Below, piece after piece: positions 13,234-31,190 of a stretch of 64,000 bases of DNA. Position 1 is the first letter of the stretch; the number at the start of each line of letters is the position of its first letter. Below the pieces are notes generated by a model. The model was not told the DNA's origin. It saw only the letters and a program-made list of their open reading frames with translations, and made no database searches. Position numbers and translations under genes: made by a program. Source of the DNA: Sorex araneus (taxonomy: Eukaryota > Chordata > Mammalia > Eulipotyphla > Soricidae); contig NC_073306.1 in NCBI RefSeq assembly GCF_027595985.1, forward strand, positions 99,235,426 to 99,299,425, read 5' to 3'.

Positions 13234-13705
13234 CCTTCCTTCCTCCCTCACTTTCTTCCTTCCTTCCTTCCTTCCTTCCTTCCTTCCTTCCTTCCTTCCT
13301 TCCTTCCTTCCTTCCTTCCTTCCTTCCTTCCTCCCTCCCTCACTTCCTTCCTTTCTTCCTTCCTCCCTCACTTCCTTCCTCCCTCACTTCCTTCCTCCCT
13401 CACTTCCTCCCTCACTTCCTTCCTCCCTCACTTCCTCCCTCACTTCCTTCCTTCCTCCCTCACTTCCTTCCTTTCTTCCTTCCTTTCTCCCTCACTTCCT
13501 TCCTCCCTCACTTCCTCCCTCACTTCCTTCCTTCCTTCCTCCCTCACTTCCTTCCTTCCTTCCTTCCTCCCTCACTTCCTTCCTTCCTTCCTTCCTTCCT
13601 TCCTTCCTTCCTTCCTTCCTTCCTTCCTTCCTTCCTTCCTTCCTTCCTTCCTTCCTTCCTTTCCTCCCTCTCTCCTCTCTCTCTCTTTCTCCCTCCCTCC
13701 CTTCC
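13234..13705. repeat. Large (TTCC)n microsatellite with TCAC interruptions
   Basis: About 470 bp of CTTC/CTCC units broken by repeated CCCTCACTTCC blocks. Any open frame here (poly Phe-Leu-Pro-Ser) is an artefact. Confidence 0.97.
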
Positions 13706-14019
13706 TGCAGTACTCAGGCATCAATCTTGGCCATGCTGAGATAACCATATGTAGTGCCAGGAATAGAACCTGAGTCAACAGCAAGGCAAGAGCTTCCCCA
13801 TTGTATTATCTCTCTGACTCCAGGTTGTTCCTTAAGATCAGAATTAGTGGGAGAGATCTGCTCAGGTCTTCATTGCCCAAAAATCTCTGAGGTGGGGTCT
13901 TTAAAGAGGTCATGGGGAGGTAAGTATGGACTCAGAAAGAACAGGCAGGTGTCAGTGACAGTGACCCTGGGAAGAGTGATACCCGGGGAGGGCGACTAGG
14001 GGCTGGGGAGAGGCAGGTG

Positions 14020-14130
14020 GGGGGCTGGAGTGTGGCTTTGCATGCGGGGGAGCTGGACTTATCCCCAGCAGGACATGATCCTTGAGCACTGAGCATGAAG
14101 GAGTCCGTGAACACTGCCAGGCCCCCAAAT
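14020..14130 (+). mobile_element. SINE remnant
   Basis: GGCTGGAGTGTGGCTTTGCA and CTTATCCCCAGCAGGACATG follow the SINE order; much diverged. Confidence 0.5.
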
Positions 14131-14134
14131 ACAC

Positions 14135-15385
14135 ACACCAAAGATGTGAACTCATGTGTCTGCAAGAACTCATGGCAGAAACAAAACTCTTTGCAAATCA
14201 AGACCCACTGACTTGGCTTGAACAAAATCCTAACAACTTTGTTCTCCAGAGACTGAAACATGCTTCAAGGCCCCTTGATCTACTGTTACCGGCCAGAGCT
14301 GCTCTTCAGAACAACAGTGACAGAATCTAATGCTCTGCAGGGCACCCTGCGCACCAGGTCCTGTCTGATGGCTCTGCCAGTCCTGGTCACCTACAATGGT
14401 GCTTGCCAGCTGCTCTCCTGATTCCCAGGCAGACAGACTCTATGCTGAGTGGGCAAGGAGGCAATGGTCATCGGTGGGTTTGCAGGAGCCTGAGCCAGTG
14501 AGAGGACAGACGAACCTCATGAAGGCGGACAGGTTAAGGGAGGAAGGAGCTCTGGGACTCGAGCCCAGGAGTGTTAAGTAACTGATCTTAGGACACACAG
14601 CACAGCCAGGCGGCAAATCTACCCAGCCAAGGAGGTAGAGACTCAGACAGACATGGCAGAAAGTGGGGCCCGTGGCGGCCTGAAGTCGGGAGGGACTGAA
14701 CAAGTGACCCACTCACAAGCACAGCTCCTGGGTGGCCAGTCAGGGGCCATGTGCAGGCAGGGCGCTGAGCCTTTATTTATACTTTATTAAGTATAGGAAG
14801 AAAATTATGAACTATAATGCTCTCAGTTTTGCTGAAAAGACTACATACACATGCACACATACGTAAGGTCTAGAGAGGAATCTGTCCCAGGGGATTTATC
14901 ATGGGTTTGGAAAGGTTGTATGATTTTATTAATTTACATTTTTCTTTTTTTACTATAAAAAATTTAAAGCTATAAGCATAAGCATAAGCATATGTATATG
15001 AATCTTGTATTATTTAAAAGTCAATAAAAGAAGTTGGAGGCTGTGTACGCTCACCATGACTGGCTTCGCCCGCTGCTGACCTAATGTGACCAAGCAAATC
15101 AGAGGCACAGCATCTGGCAACTGCACTTTGGAAATCTGGAAACAATTCGCGATGGGCTGACTTAGTCAGAGTCCCCTGCCCAAGGCAAATACAGGTTTCT
15201 CGAAGGCTGGTCCAGCCCTGCCCACGCCTCATGCACACAGAAGGAAACAAAAGCTGACAACCCAAGAATTAATCCCCCAAACCGGGGCCAGTAAGGAGCA
15301 GAGATCTGGATTAAGCTACACCCCGCATTTGAATACTTAAAAAAAATTTTTTTTTAGTGCCTATACACACATCGTGGGCAGGGTT
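14135..15385. other. Upstream flank of ALDH3A1
   Basis: No gene. Probable distal promoter region; only the CACGC core at 15223 stands out. Confidence 0.45.
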
Positions 15386-15389
15386 GAGG

Positions 15390-15397
15390 TATTTAAA
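15390..15397 (+). promoter_or_regulatory. ALDH3A1: Candidate ALDH3A1 TATA element
   Basis: TATTTAAA lies about 70 bases upstream of a good splice donor (GAAG|GTAATC at 15462), the layout expected for a short non-coding first exon 2.3 kb before the coding exon. A CACGC core (15223-15227) upstream could be part of an aryl-hydrocarbon response element but lacks the full consensus. This is inferred from position only. Confidence 0.4.
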
Positions 15398-15419
15398 TGT
15401 GTTCCCTGTAGGTTGAACC

Positions 15420-15461
15420 TCACTCACCAGAGCTCCAGCTACAGAAGAGCCTGTGCTGAAG
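15420..15461 (+). other. ALDH3A1: Candidate non-coding exon 1 of ALDH3A1
   Basis: The segment between the TATA-like box and a consensus donor at 15462 would splice to the acceptor at 17747, adding five bases before the ATG. The human gene also begins with a non-coding exon. The transcription start is a guess. Confidence 0.4.
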
Positions 15462-16499
15462 GTAATCTTCTCCCTGACCCTGCTTCTAACCCTCCCCTCT
15501 CCCTGCCCCGTTGGGCAGGGTCCCGCTCTGCAGGGGTCCCTCTGTCCCCCCCTAGAGCATCTTCTCCTGTGAGGTGCGGGTTGGGGCTGTGTGGCGGTGG
15601 TGGTCTCCCCAGGACCTGCGGGACTAGAGAGGGGGGCTGCCGGCCCTGCCGAGCCCCGTGCTCGGGGGCAGGAGTGGCGGCTAGGCAAGTGGGAACGGCT
15701 CAGTGCCTGACATTGGTACTTGGCTACGGGAATTTCACGACTTCCAGTTTCCTTTTCCTCGTCCGTGAGATGAGTTCACGAGAAGTAGTGCCTTCTCCAG
15801 CTGGCCACAGAGCTTAGATGAAAATCAAAGCAGGAGTCCCGCCTCCTGGCAGGAACGTCGGCATTGCTGAAGCCGGTGGGGTGCAGCGATGGTTACAGGG
15901 ACAGGTGGCAGAGGAACCTCAGCTGCCTGCTTGGGGGTGTCAGGCACCGTGTTTGGTGCGTTCTTCTATTTGGGGGGACACACCCCGCTGTGCTCAGGGT
16001 TTCTACCTAGCGCTCTGCCCAGGAGCCCCTCCTGGAAGAACTCCGGGACACCACCCACTGCACTGCCGCTCCAGTCCCCGTGCTTTATGCTTCCTGGCTC
16101 TCTCCATCTCTAATCATGGTGATGATCACTCAGGGTGCTAGGCCCCAGCCCCAGTACTCTCCTGAGACCCCAGCAGTGTAGAGTGGGGGTGTGGCTGAGC
16201 TCTTCGTTCCCAGCTGCTGCTTAGAAGCTGTGACCCAGGTTGTACCCACAAGGCCAGAGGAGAGTTGTGTGTGGGTGGGGCAGAGGACAGCAGAAGTGCT
16301 GGATCTATTCCTGGCTGGACTTGTGACCTCCGTGAGGGGGTCCCTCAGCGCCTGTCAGAGGCAGGGGGTGGGACAGGACACCTCCATGCTTCTGGGGCCA
16401 TGGTCACCTGCAGGCCTTTCTTGCTGTGCAGAAAACAGACGGGGCTCAGTCTTGGAGAAGGGGAGGCAGCAGCTGTGCAGAACCACTGGTTAGGGTTGG

Positions 16500-16640
16500 G
16501 GAGCTGCTCCGGGTGCTGATGCTGATGCTTAGCAGTGGGAGGGCTTGGGTTTGATTCTCAGTACCACAGGGTCCCTTGAGCACTAATTTGGGAGGAGCCC
16601 CCAAGAGCCACTGGTGTGACCCCCAAAACTAAAGCAAAAA
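16500..16640 (+). mobile_element. SINE remnant
   Basis: TTGGGTTTGATTCTCAGTAC and GTGTGACCCCCAAAACTAAA mark the B box and 3' end. Confidence 0.6.
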
Positions 16641-16904
16641 CAACCCCAGGAAACCACTGGCTAAAATCAGAGCACAGCATGTGTATATAGTATATATAAA
16701 ACTATTTCCATTTTTCAAAAGGAAGCATATAATATTTGTATCTACATATGGATACATAATGCATGTATTGTGTATGTATTATAGATGCTATCTGCATGTT
16801 GGGAACTGCCCTTCTTATTTGCATTTGTATCTACAATGCATGTTTGCACAGTACAGTGGGACGTATCTCCTACTCTCTAACCTGTGGGTCTTTTCTTCTC
16901 TCTC

Positions 16905-17090
16905 CTCCGTTTTTTTTTGGGGGGGAGGGGAGGCGGTTGAGCCATACTCTGTGGTGCTCAGCTCTTACTCCTGACTCTGTGCTCAGGGATCACCCCTAGC
17001 AGGTTTGGGGGACCATCTGGGGTGCCGGGGACCTAACCCAGGCCAACAGTGTGCACGGCCAGCACCCTCCTGCTGTGCTCTCTCCACTCT
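16905..17090 (-). mobile_element. Shrew-type SINE in ALDH3A1 5' intron
   Basis: GTGGTGCTCAGCTCTTACTC and ATCACCCCTAGCAGG in antisense order, with a T-run at the left end. Confidence 0.7.
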
Positions 17091-17752
17091 TCGGTGTCCG
17101 TGTCCTTCCCTCGTTGGCGCTGGCTCCTGGGGCTCATGACTCTCTATTAGCCGTGCTGCTCACACACATGCACTCTGGGTGGGGAGTGGTGCTCCTCATT
17201 GTGGTGCTCACACAAGTCTCTTCACTGTCGTGCTCACTGGGTCCTGCCCATGAGCTGGAGCACACACCTGACTTGCTCTCTTACCTATGGTGCCCGAGAC
17301 ACACTCATCAGAGGATCTTTATAAAGCTGCTGGACACTGGGTCTCACTGGAACTTGCTCTCAGTGCCCAGATGCTGCACAATCTTCGCTCACGTGCATGC
17401 AGCAATCCAGGTGTTCCTGTAGCTGGGGCCCCGCCCGCTCCTTTGAGCGGAAGTGGCTCTTTCTGGCTTTGCTTAAACACACCGCAGTGATTCTTCTTCA
17501 GATGACAGACAGGGCCACTTCCTGATCCTCTCTGCAAACGTGATCGTCATCTGCTCCTTGGGCATGGAGACTGCCAGAGGAGTAAGGACGCCTCGGTTCA
17601 AGACCTGAGAAACAAAACAAGTCGCATTTCCTAGAGCTCCTAGAGCTCCCAGACCTTCCTCTCTCGATGCGATGAGTGGCCCAGAGCACTGAGGATGTGT
17701 CCCCGTGCCCGCGCCCCTGGCTCCCAGGTGCCCCCCTCTCTCCCCAGGAACC

Positions 17753-23561
<5,809 letters not shown>

Positions 23562-23705
23562 AATGTTCTGGCCGCCTCAGCTCGCCACGTCTCCCCAAGA
23601 CCTGTGCCTGCTTCTCCTGGTCCACCCCGAAGGCGCCCCACTCCCACACCAGCCGCCCGCCCCACCCAGGGCCAATAAAGGTTCCAATGGTGTTTTCCAC
23701 CCTGC
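23562..23705 (+). terminator. ALDH3A1: ALDH3A1 3'UTR and polyadenylation site
   Basis: AATAAA lies at 23674-23679 and a GT-rich stretch follows at 23714-23738, placing cleavage near 23695-23705. The 3'UTR is only about 140 nt. Confidence 0.85.
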
Positions 23706-24030
23706 TGTGCAAATATGTGTGTGTTTGTGTTTTTGTCATGGCTAAGCCCCTTCAGCGTGGCTTAGGGCCCCATCGCCCCTCCTGACCAGCGGGTATGGCC
23801 CCCGAAGCCTTTCCAAGTTGGAGCCCCACTGGGAGGGGGGGGCGGTGCCAGGGGCAGTGTGCTTTCCCTGGGGCTGGTGGCTCCATTTGGGGTGTCCTTG
23901 GTGACTGAGCCTCCGGAAGTAGACAGAAGACCCAGGCTGTGGCTTTTGCTGTATTTCCGGAAGCTTCTGGAATTTTCTGAAGTTTCTGTCACCCAGGAAA
24001 ACAGCTTCTATGTATTTGTCCAGCTGCTCT

Positions 24031-24461
24031 TGTTAGGGTCTGGTATCGATAATTTCCCCCTCCGAATCCGAACAAAGAGCTCAGCCAGTAATGTAATAAA
24101 CAAGCGGAGTTTATTAGCCAGCTACCTGGGGTCAAGCTTGTAGGCATGCAGGCCCAAGCAAGACCCCGAACAAGGGAAAAGCCGCAAATTTTATAGTCAG
24201 TGCTTGTATCTGCTTACATCCCAACCCGCACGTACGAATTTTAACGAAAGCATGAGTGAAAATGTAAGTTTCATGATTCAGAAGAAAACGTACTTTCAAA
24301 TAGTACAAACAAGCAGTTACAGATAGATACTCTAGACATGTTTTCAGACATTTTGGCAGCTACCCACCCTGCTTGTGTCTGGGTGGCTTCTATGGACAGT
24401 GAGTAGCAGTTATGAAACTATTTGCCAAGGCCGAGTTGTCAGCCCAAATGACCTTCCCTCA
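24031..24461 (-). mobile_element. LTR related to the provirus family
   Basis: Plus-strand start TGTTAGGGTCTGG and a TTTATT block about 80 bp in have the same layout as the provirus LTRs, giving a minus-strand LTR with AATAAA. The far end and a duplication are unclear. It lies about 0.3 kb after the ALDH3A1 polyadenylation site. Confidence 0.5.
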
Positions 24462-24464
24462 CAG

Positions 24465-25540
24465 ATGGCCCGGGGGAGAAGTGGGGGTCGTAAGAAAAAT
24501 AAAAAAGTTTAAGTAAAACAGGATGTGGAGCAGGAACTGGGCATGATGGAGTCGCTGCTGCCCCCCTCTGTGTCCAAAACTCTCACACATCATGCAGGTG
24601 TGGACAACATGTGGGCAGAGGAAGGGTCTGACAGAAAGTGTGTGTGAGTCCCTGCATTTGATACCACGTGGCACTGCCGGGTGTGAAGCGCAGCATCTTC
24701 GGGGTGGCCCCAAGCAAACATGAGCAACAATACAAATAAACAAAATGACTGAAATTGGAGGCCAGTGTACTCCTCTCAAATTAGGTTTGACAGCTGGGCA
24801 GGTTCTCAGTGACAGAAGTGAGAACCCCCTGGGTGATTTCCGGCCCTAGCCATGGGCAAGCTTGGTCAGCACCAGGTCACATGGTGCCCTGGAACTTTCC
24901 CATCGGGCAATGGCTGGGTCCAGCTCCATGGCCCGAGGAAGCAGACCCTGGTCTCGACTGGCACCGAGCTACAGCCAGGAAAGGCTGCCAAGCTTCTGGA
25001 AACAGACCCTCCTTCGGATGCTGGAGAAAGTGTCCTGATGCTGGACGTGGTGGACTAGGGGGCCAGTGTCTGGTCAAGAGTGACGGTCCGTGAGGAGAGT
25101 TCACTGTGAAGGCACAGCCACCCCCACGCTGTTCTCACGGCACCAGCTTCACCTGGGCATCTCCCCCTGTCCCTGCACTCCTGTCAGTGTGGTCCCCCCA
25201 AACCAAACTTCTGCTTGGCCCACAGCCCCTCCCAACCTCAGCTGCCTGCACCTTCACTCTAGCCAGAGCCGTACCTTTCATTAGTGCCCAAATATGCCCA
25301 ATTCTGCATTTCTACCTCCACCACCCCCAGCCAAGTTTCACTGGAAGCTTCTTGTGTCATCTTTCTTCTGATCAGGCTCCCCAAATCTTCATTCTTCTCT
25401 GAGCTCCCAGGAGATATTCGTAAAACAAAACATCAGGCCTTGCCACTGCCAAGATATCCATGTAGCCTCCAGCATCTCTGAGACTGTGCCCCCCACCCAA
25501 AAATAAGAAACTTAATTCTCCCTGGCTAAAAGTAGGAAGA
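24465..25540. other. Downstream flank of ALDH3A1, no gene proved
   Basis: A 68-codon frame (24852-25058, MGKLGQHQVTW... to DVVD) is the only unusual one; I do not recognise it. A diverged SINE may lie at 24620-24740. Confidence 0.4.
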
Positions 25541-25810
25541 AGGGGGCAGAGTTATAGCATAAGGGTTTGGGCTCTTCTTTTGTTTATAGGTAATCCCATT
25601 TCAATCCTGGAATTGAATATGGTTCCCAGAGCCCACCAGGATAGAGCTCACAGTCAGGAGTAAGCCCTGGAACCCTGTAGGCCCCCAAACCAATAAATAA
25701 ATAAATAGAGGAAGGAAGGAAGACTAGGGACATAGCTCAAAGGGCTTGGCATGTGGCAGGCCCAGTTGGAGCAGCCCCTGTGAATCGCCTGATGTGACTC
25801 AAAAAATACA
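25540..25810 (+). mobile_element. Two adjacent diverged SINE pieces
   Basis: Pieces at about 25540-25690 and 25725-25805; both end near an A-rich run and share GGAGTAAGCCC or GATGTGACTC tails with the SINE. Confidence 0.6.
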
Positions 25811-25879
25811 AAAACAAAACAAAATATGAAACTAAAGGAATTTCTCCTTTCCTTTTCCTTATTTGTTTAGTTTTGGTTT

Positions 25880-26070
25880 CTTTGTCTTTGGCCTCACCTG
25901 GCAATGCTCTGGGGTCACTTCTCACTCTGCACTCAGGAGTTACTCTTGGCAGTGCTTGGGGGACTGTGTGGGATGCTGGGAATCGAACCAGGGTCGGCCA
26001 CGCGCAAGGCAAACGCCCTGAGTTGGCCACATGCAAGACCATTGCTCCATCTGCTGTACTATCTCTCCAG
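25880..26070 (-). mobile_element. Shrew-type SINE
   Basis: GGGAATCGAACCAGGGTCGG in antisense order; a local duplication of the GGCCACRYGCAAG block is seen near its head. Confidence 0.88.
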
Positions 26071-26209
26071 ACCCTCTCTCCCTATTCTTTAGAAAATTTA
26101 CTTTAGAAAGTTTGTCATTATATGTATTTTTCTTTGTCTCTTTGAAATGTGTGTAAATCTTTTTAGAAACCAAGTAAGCCTCTTGCCAGTGTTCCAAACC
26201 AGGATGATT

Positions 26210-26370
26210 TTTTTGTTTTGTTTTGATTTTTACTGGGGAGCACCTGGCAATGCTTGGGGGCTTCTCCTAACTCTGCTCGGGGTTCTCATAGGGACCACAA
26301 AGTGCCAAGAATCAAACCAGGAGCATTCATGGCAAGTGCTTTAACCCCTATAATGTCTCTCTGGCTCCAA
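26210..26370 (-). mobile_element. SINE, diverged
   Basis: GCACCTGGCAATGCTTGGGG and GAATCAAACCAGGAGC in antisense order. Confidence 0.75.
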
Positions 26371-26654
26371 ACCAGGGTGTTTTTACCAGGACCCAGGAGT
26401 CATCTATTAAGAAACAAGTGAAGATACAGATGAATTGAGGGTGTCAACCCACACATCAAGGAAAAGGAAAGTTAAAGGAAGAAACTCAGAGTACGTGAAA
26501 ATAAAATGCTTTTGTACAGCAAAGGAAGATTATGCAAAGTGAAAAGTCAGAAGGAAAAAGACAGGTGTTGAGTGATTTCACTTATGTGGGTTATCTAAGG
26601 ATATGAAATTGATGAACACACAAAATGAAACAGAAAGACAGCCATGGACCAGAG

Positions 26655-26664
26655 AGAGAGAGAA

Positions 26665-26695
<31 letters not shown>

Positions 26696-26708
26696 GACAG
26701 AGAGAGAG
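26655..26708. repeat. GAGA/GACA simple sequence
   Basis: Short runs of GAGA and GACA units. Confidence 0.85.
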
Positions 26709-26829
26709 TATAGGAGGTGAATTGTTTGTCCTGCCCACAGCCAGGTCTGGTTTGATCTCCAAGTATCAGCGCTCCCTGAGCGGCACCTGGGAAGAGAAGC
26801 AGAGGCGGCAGTCACTGTGTTTGCTCCTG

Positions 26830-27510
26830 ATTCTCGGGTTCTTCAGTATTTTTCAGAATGAAAATATTGAAAAATAAAGATGCTCAGAGTCAGAGTTGGA
26901 AGTAGAAATGTTTTTTAGAATGTTTTGGGATGTTTATTGGAAATGTTTATTAGAAGAGGAAAGAAAAGGTGCTCCCATGGGGGAGGAGCTTAGTGTAAGA
27001 CTAAGCCAGGGTGAGGGGTTTGTGGAGGCCTTTTGAGGGCTCCCGGCCTCATTTCTTGGTTGGCAGGTGTTTGCAAAAGGTGCCAGAAAATTTCAAGGAT
27101 GTATAGCTGGTCTAAATCTCTCTGGGCATTTTTTGCTGCTTGTCTTGGTCTCCCTGTCAGCCTCGGACCAGGACAGAGTTATGGTCCTAGAAATCTCTGT
27201 GAGCTCTGAGGCAGGACTTTGGGAATAAAACGTGTCAGGTCACTGGGGGAAAGATGGCAGGGCATTCTGTGTCTTCCTCCTTCACTGGCAAGGGGAAACC
27301 AGTCTTCCAGGCCCAATTGCCAAATTATCTCACTGCCCATTTTCTTAGTTTCCCAGTCAGCGTAGACTCCAGGGCAGAGTTTTACATTCCTGGGAAGCCC
27401 CCGGAACACTGAGACAGAGCCTTGGGTTGGAATTTGCGTCAGGTTGTTGGGGGAGATGAAACCTCTGAAGAGAAGAAAATTTTATTTTCTGTCTCACCGA
27501 GGCTTCCTCT
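26830..27510 (+). repeat. LTR-like repeat, inverted partner of 38.3-39.0 kb
   Basis: Its reverse complement aligns with 38280-38990 over nearly its whole length. Two similar blocks inside (about 27070-27230 and 27300-27480) repeat the CAGTCAGC...GGACAGAG motif in tandem. Class unknown. Confidence 0.6.
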
Positions 27511-27819
27511 GTCATGAGTACAGAACCAGGAATAAGTCCTGAGCACTTGTGGGTGTGCCTCCCTACTCCTTAAAAAAGACAGAGGACATTGTTTTCCCTC
27601 TAAGAAAGCCTCATTCGACTCCTGCAAGTTTTTCCTTTCCTCAGGCCTCAGGATCCTCTCCTAGCTCTTTTCCTGGCTCAGCCCTCACATCACACCTGTC
27701 TCAGCTCGAACCTCACCTCCCAAGGCCTCTCCTCAGCTGCTGTCTCTTAGTCCACTTTGCTTCCTCCCAAATGCTTGTTACAAGACAGTCCTTGGGCAGG
27801 AGAGGTCAGACAAGAGTGA

Positions 27820-27950
27820 AGGCGCCTTCCTTGATGCGGCAGACCAAGTTCAAATTTCCAGCACTGCATCTAATCCCCCAAAGACTGCCAGGGCCACTCC
27901 TGTGCACAGAGCCAATGCACCCTGAGCACTGCAAGGTATGGCTCCCAAAC
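27820..27950 (+). mobile_element. SINE remnant
   Basis: CCAAGTTCAAATTTCCAGCA and CTGAGCACTGCAAGGTATGG in SINE order. Confidence 0.55.
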
Positions 27951-28959
27951 TGCCCTAAACCCAAGGTCCTCATCTTGTTAATTTATCTGTTAATTGTTTT
28001 TCTTTCACCATTAAAATGCAGTCCTGAGCTTTGTCCCTCTTCACGCTCCTTCCTGGCAACAGCCCGGTGCATGTAAGAGCTGTGAACCCCTTGATAGATA
28101 AAACAACTGCGCCTCTTGATCTCACTGTGCCCGTCATAGGTACCACAGCACTGAAGTTAACTGGCACTTTCCTGTTACCAGGGGGATGTTAACTGTGCCA
28201 GCTTTGAAGTAGTCCCCACGCCCTTGTGCAAGAGCTGCAAGTACTCCACTTCAAGGAAAGAGGATTCGGGGTTTCCAAAGGGAAGATGTTGAGTATATGG
28301 ATAAAAATCATCAGTGTCTTCTTTCTCCTTCCCCTTCCTTCTCATCTTCCTCCTTCTCCTTCTTCTGTTCCCTCTTGAGGTATAGCATTTACAACATATA
28401 GAGTAACCAATTGATTCATAATGTCCTAAACCTGACCTAAACGAACCCCTCTTCCAAAAAAGATATGTATGAATTCAAAAGAAAAACAACTTGGCCTGGC
28501 CCAACAGTATGATTCAATCTACTGTTGTTGTTTTGTTTTGTTTTATTGTTGCTGAAGGATTTGGTTGAGGAAAACATTTCATAATCACGATTATGCAATC
28601 TTTCCCAACAATTGTCATTGTCTACAGCATTCATGACCAACTCACAGATGACTTTTCTGGGTTGCTCATTAGAATCCCATCCTGTCCGGGGATTTCCAAG
28701 GACACCTGTGACTCCCCAGTTCACTGTTCGGCAGACACAGCTTTAGTAAACTCTTCAGTTCCATCATCTGCTTGCTTCTAGAGTCTGATAATTATTGTTA
28801 CCATCTCTCCCTGATCACAGACTTCTGTGTTTTCTTAAGTGAAGGAGCGATTTCCTTCACTTATTTATTCATTTAACAAAGACTGTTTCAGGTGTGGACT
28901 GTCCCTAGAACAGGAACAGGAGTAGGGAGGGCAGTGGGATGATGTCTGTGCCTTCAAGG

Positions 28960-30420
28960 AGCTTTATTTCATTGGCGTATAACCTCAAAACACCTTTGGT
29001 TAACACTGGATGTTAGTAGACTCTGTAAATTCACAATGTGGTGCATGATGCAAGGACGCCTGAGTTCAGTGAGAGCTGTTTCCAATCCTCCCCAGCAAAG
29101 AACAGGGACCACAGACTGATGGTGAAAATGGCCCGTTAAATGCAGAGTTGCTAGCATACTTATAGAACATCTGAAGGGGGGTTGAGGTAAGGACAGGTGT
29201 GATTGGTCATTTACATAGATAAACATTTGGCAGAGGAAATTCTCTTGGGGAGATCAACTCAAGAAGACACCCTTTGGGGCTGGAGCGATAGCACAGCGGG
29301 TAGAGTGTTTGCTTTGCATGCGGCTGACCCGGGTTCGATCCCCAGCATCCCATATGGTCCCCTGAGCAATTCTTGAATGCAAAGCCAGGAGTAACCCTTG
29401 TGCATCGCCAGGTGTGACCCAAAAGCAAAAAAAAGAAAAAAAGAAGACACCCTTTCTCCCAGGGACATCTACATTGCTTTTATGTTTCCCTCTAATTATA
29501 TGTTACCAATACTTGAAGTTGTTTGGATAAACATGGTAAGAGACAAAGACCCCAACACTTTGTTCTCTGGGCTGAGAGCAAGCACAGCATGACTTTTAGC
29601 ACTTAGTTGTCTGGGATCTGAGAGCAAGCAAGGCTTTTACTGTAAATCCCAGACTAAGTCCTCAGGCCAGTTCAGCTAGTCCTTCCCTATGGGGGTCATG
29701 TCTCTTAGATTGTAACAGTTTGCATCAAGATCATGCATTTATCCTTTCTAGAATGTCCCATTTCAATGCCGGGTAGCTTTGCCACTCTCCCTGGGTCCAT
29801 CCCAGTCCTGCACAGGATGTCCCTGTTGGGGTGTTAGGAACTACAGAAACTGAAGCCTGAGTCAAGTAGTTATGACCAAATAATTATGCCCAGGAGCAGA
29901 TACATTTCAGAGTCAGCCAACTCCCAAATATTAGGAGCATAGCAGTAATGGTCTTTCTGTATTTAACTTTGGTTCTTTAGTTCTTTGGAACATTGCTCTA
30001 CAGTAACATATAAAAAGACTATAGGGGAAATAGAAAAGCAAGTATAAATATACAGCATTTCAAATACAAAGCAGCACAAATACAAGTTCAGAATTACCAG
30101 AAATTTTTGGCTTACAAGCAATCAAGACTGACTTGGGGAACAGTGACAATGAGTAAAATACAAGAGAAAGGTTAAGGATAAACTGTAACCAAATTAGGGA
30201 TGCTAGCAAGGGCATGTTAAATTTCTCTGGGAGGCAGGAAGGGGGCAATTCACTGATGAAGCCTAAAGCACTTAGGGTCAATATCCAACACACAGGAAAG
30301 GTTGAAGATAGGCTTTAGCCAAACTAGGGATGCTAGCAAGGGCATGGTGAGCTTCTCTGGGAGGAGGAAAGGGATAATTTACCCGTGAAGCCTAAAACAC
30401 CTAAGGTTGATATCCAACAG
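28960..30420 (-). repeat. LTR-like repeat, copy A
   Basis: Aligns by eye with 41040-43594 once the SINE and solo LTR in each are ignored. Minus-strand start TGTTGGATAT. Contains a local tandem duplication of about 125 bp at 30167-30418 and a SINE at 29276-29440. Confidence 0.65.
29276..29440 (+). mobile_element. Shrew-type SINE with perfect duplication
   Basis: Young copy flanked by AAGAAGACACCCTTT at 29261-29275 and 29441-29455. The matching site in copy B of the host repeat (about 41520) is empty. Confidence 0.95.
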
Positions 30421-31190
30421 ATTCTACTACATAAGGTTAACAGAGGATGCACTGGTGTTCCAAAAACTGGATAGGTGCCTGCCACATACATTTAGTGGTC
30501 AGGAGCTGCTTCCCCACCCAGCCTGCTGCTGTCTCCTCCACACCACCCCACGCCAGACGTGCAATGCATGGAGGGGAAACAGGGTTCCAGGCTGGTTGGT
30601 GATCATTCGCTGCTTATTCTGATCTGGGTCCCACTATCTATTACACTCTCCCTGCACACCTGCTCCAGTCTCACTGCACGCCCCATCCCAGTCTCCCACT
30701 GCCCCTCACTCCCGTCTCCCACTTCCCCCATGCTACTCTCCCTGCCCAGTCTCCTATTTGTGCTCCCCTCCCCCCCACCATGTAACACACACCTGTAAGG
30801 CTGCACAATCAACATGTAAAACATGTTGGGGAAAGCTTCTTCTAAGGCAAGTACCTTCTTCTGCTGGGAGATCCACTCAACATGGAATTTTATCTAAGGG
30901 GCTCAAGGGCAGAATTTTATCTAAGGGTGTGTTTCTCCTTAGTCCATAACCATTTAAACAGTCATTATAATTCTACTTCTTAATAAGTCTTTTTGTATGG
31001 ACACAGTAAGAGGTTTGTTAAGCTTAAATGAGCCAATGCTCATTAGCTATGCCACCCTCAACCCTCCCTCCATGCAAACAGACCCCATCTTAGGAGACAC
31101 CCTTGCCCACGCACGAAGGGAGCTGTCCTCAGCCTAGAGACAGATCCAGGAGCCTGAGCCAGCAGGGTTGGCTGTCATTGTAAAGTTCCA
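30421..31190 (-). repeat. Fragment related to the class-II-like LTR
   Basis: Segments at 30540-30640 and 30820-31010 resemble 41820-41930 and 42260-42430 in order and orientation. Ends are not defined. Confidence 0.45.

Noticed and set aside
13224-13739. 171-codon open frame of Phe-Leu-Pro-Ser repeats
   Set aside because: It is the TTCC microsatellite read in frame, with no codon logic or conserved motif.
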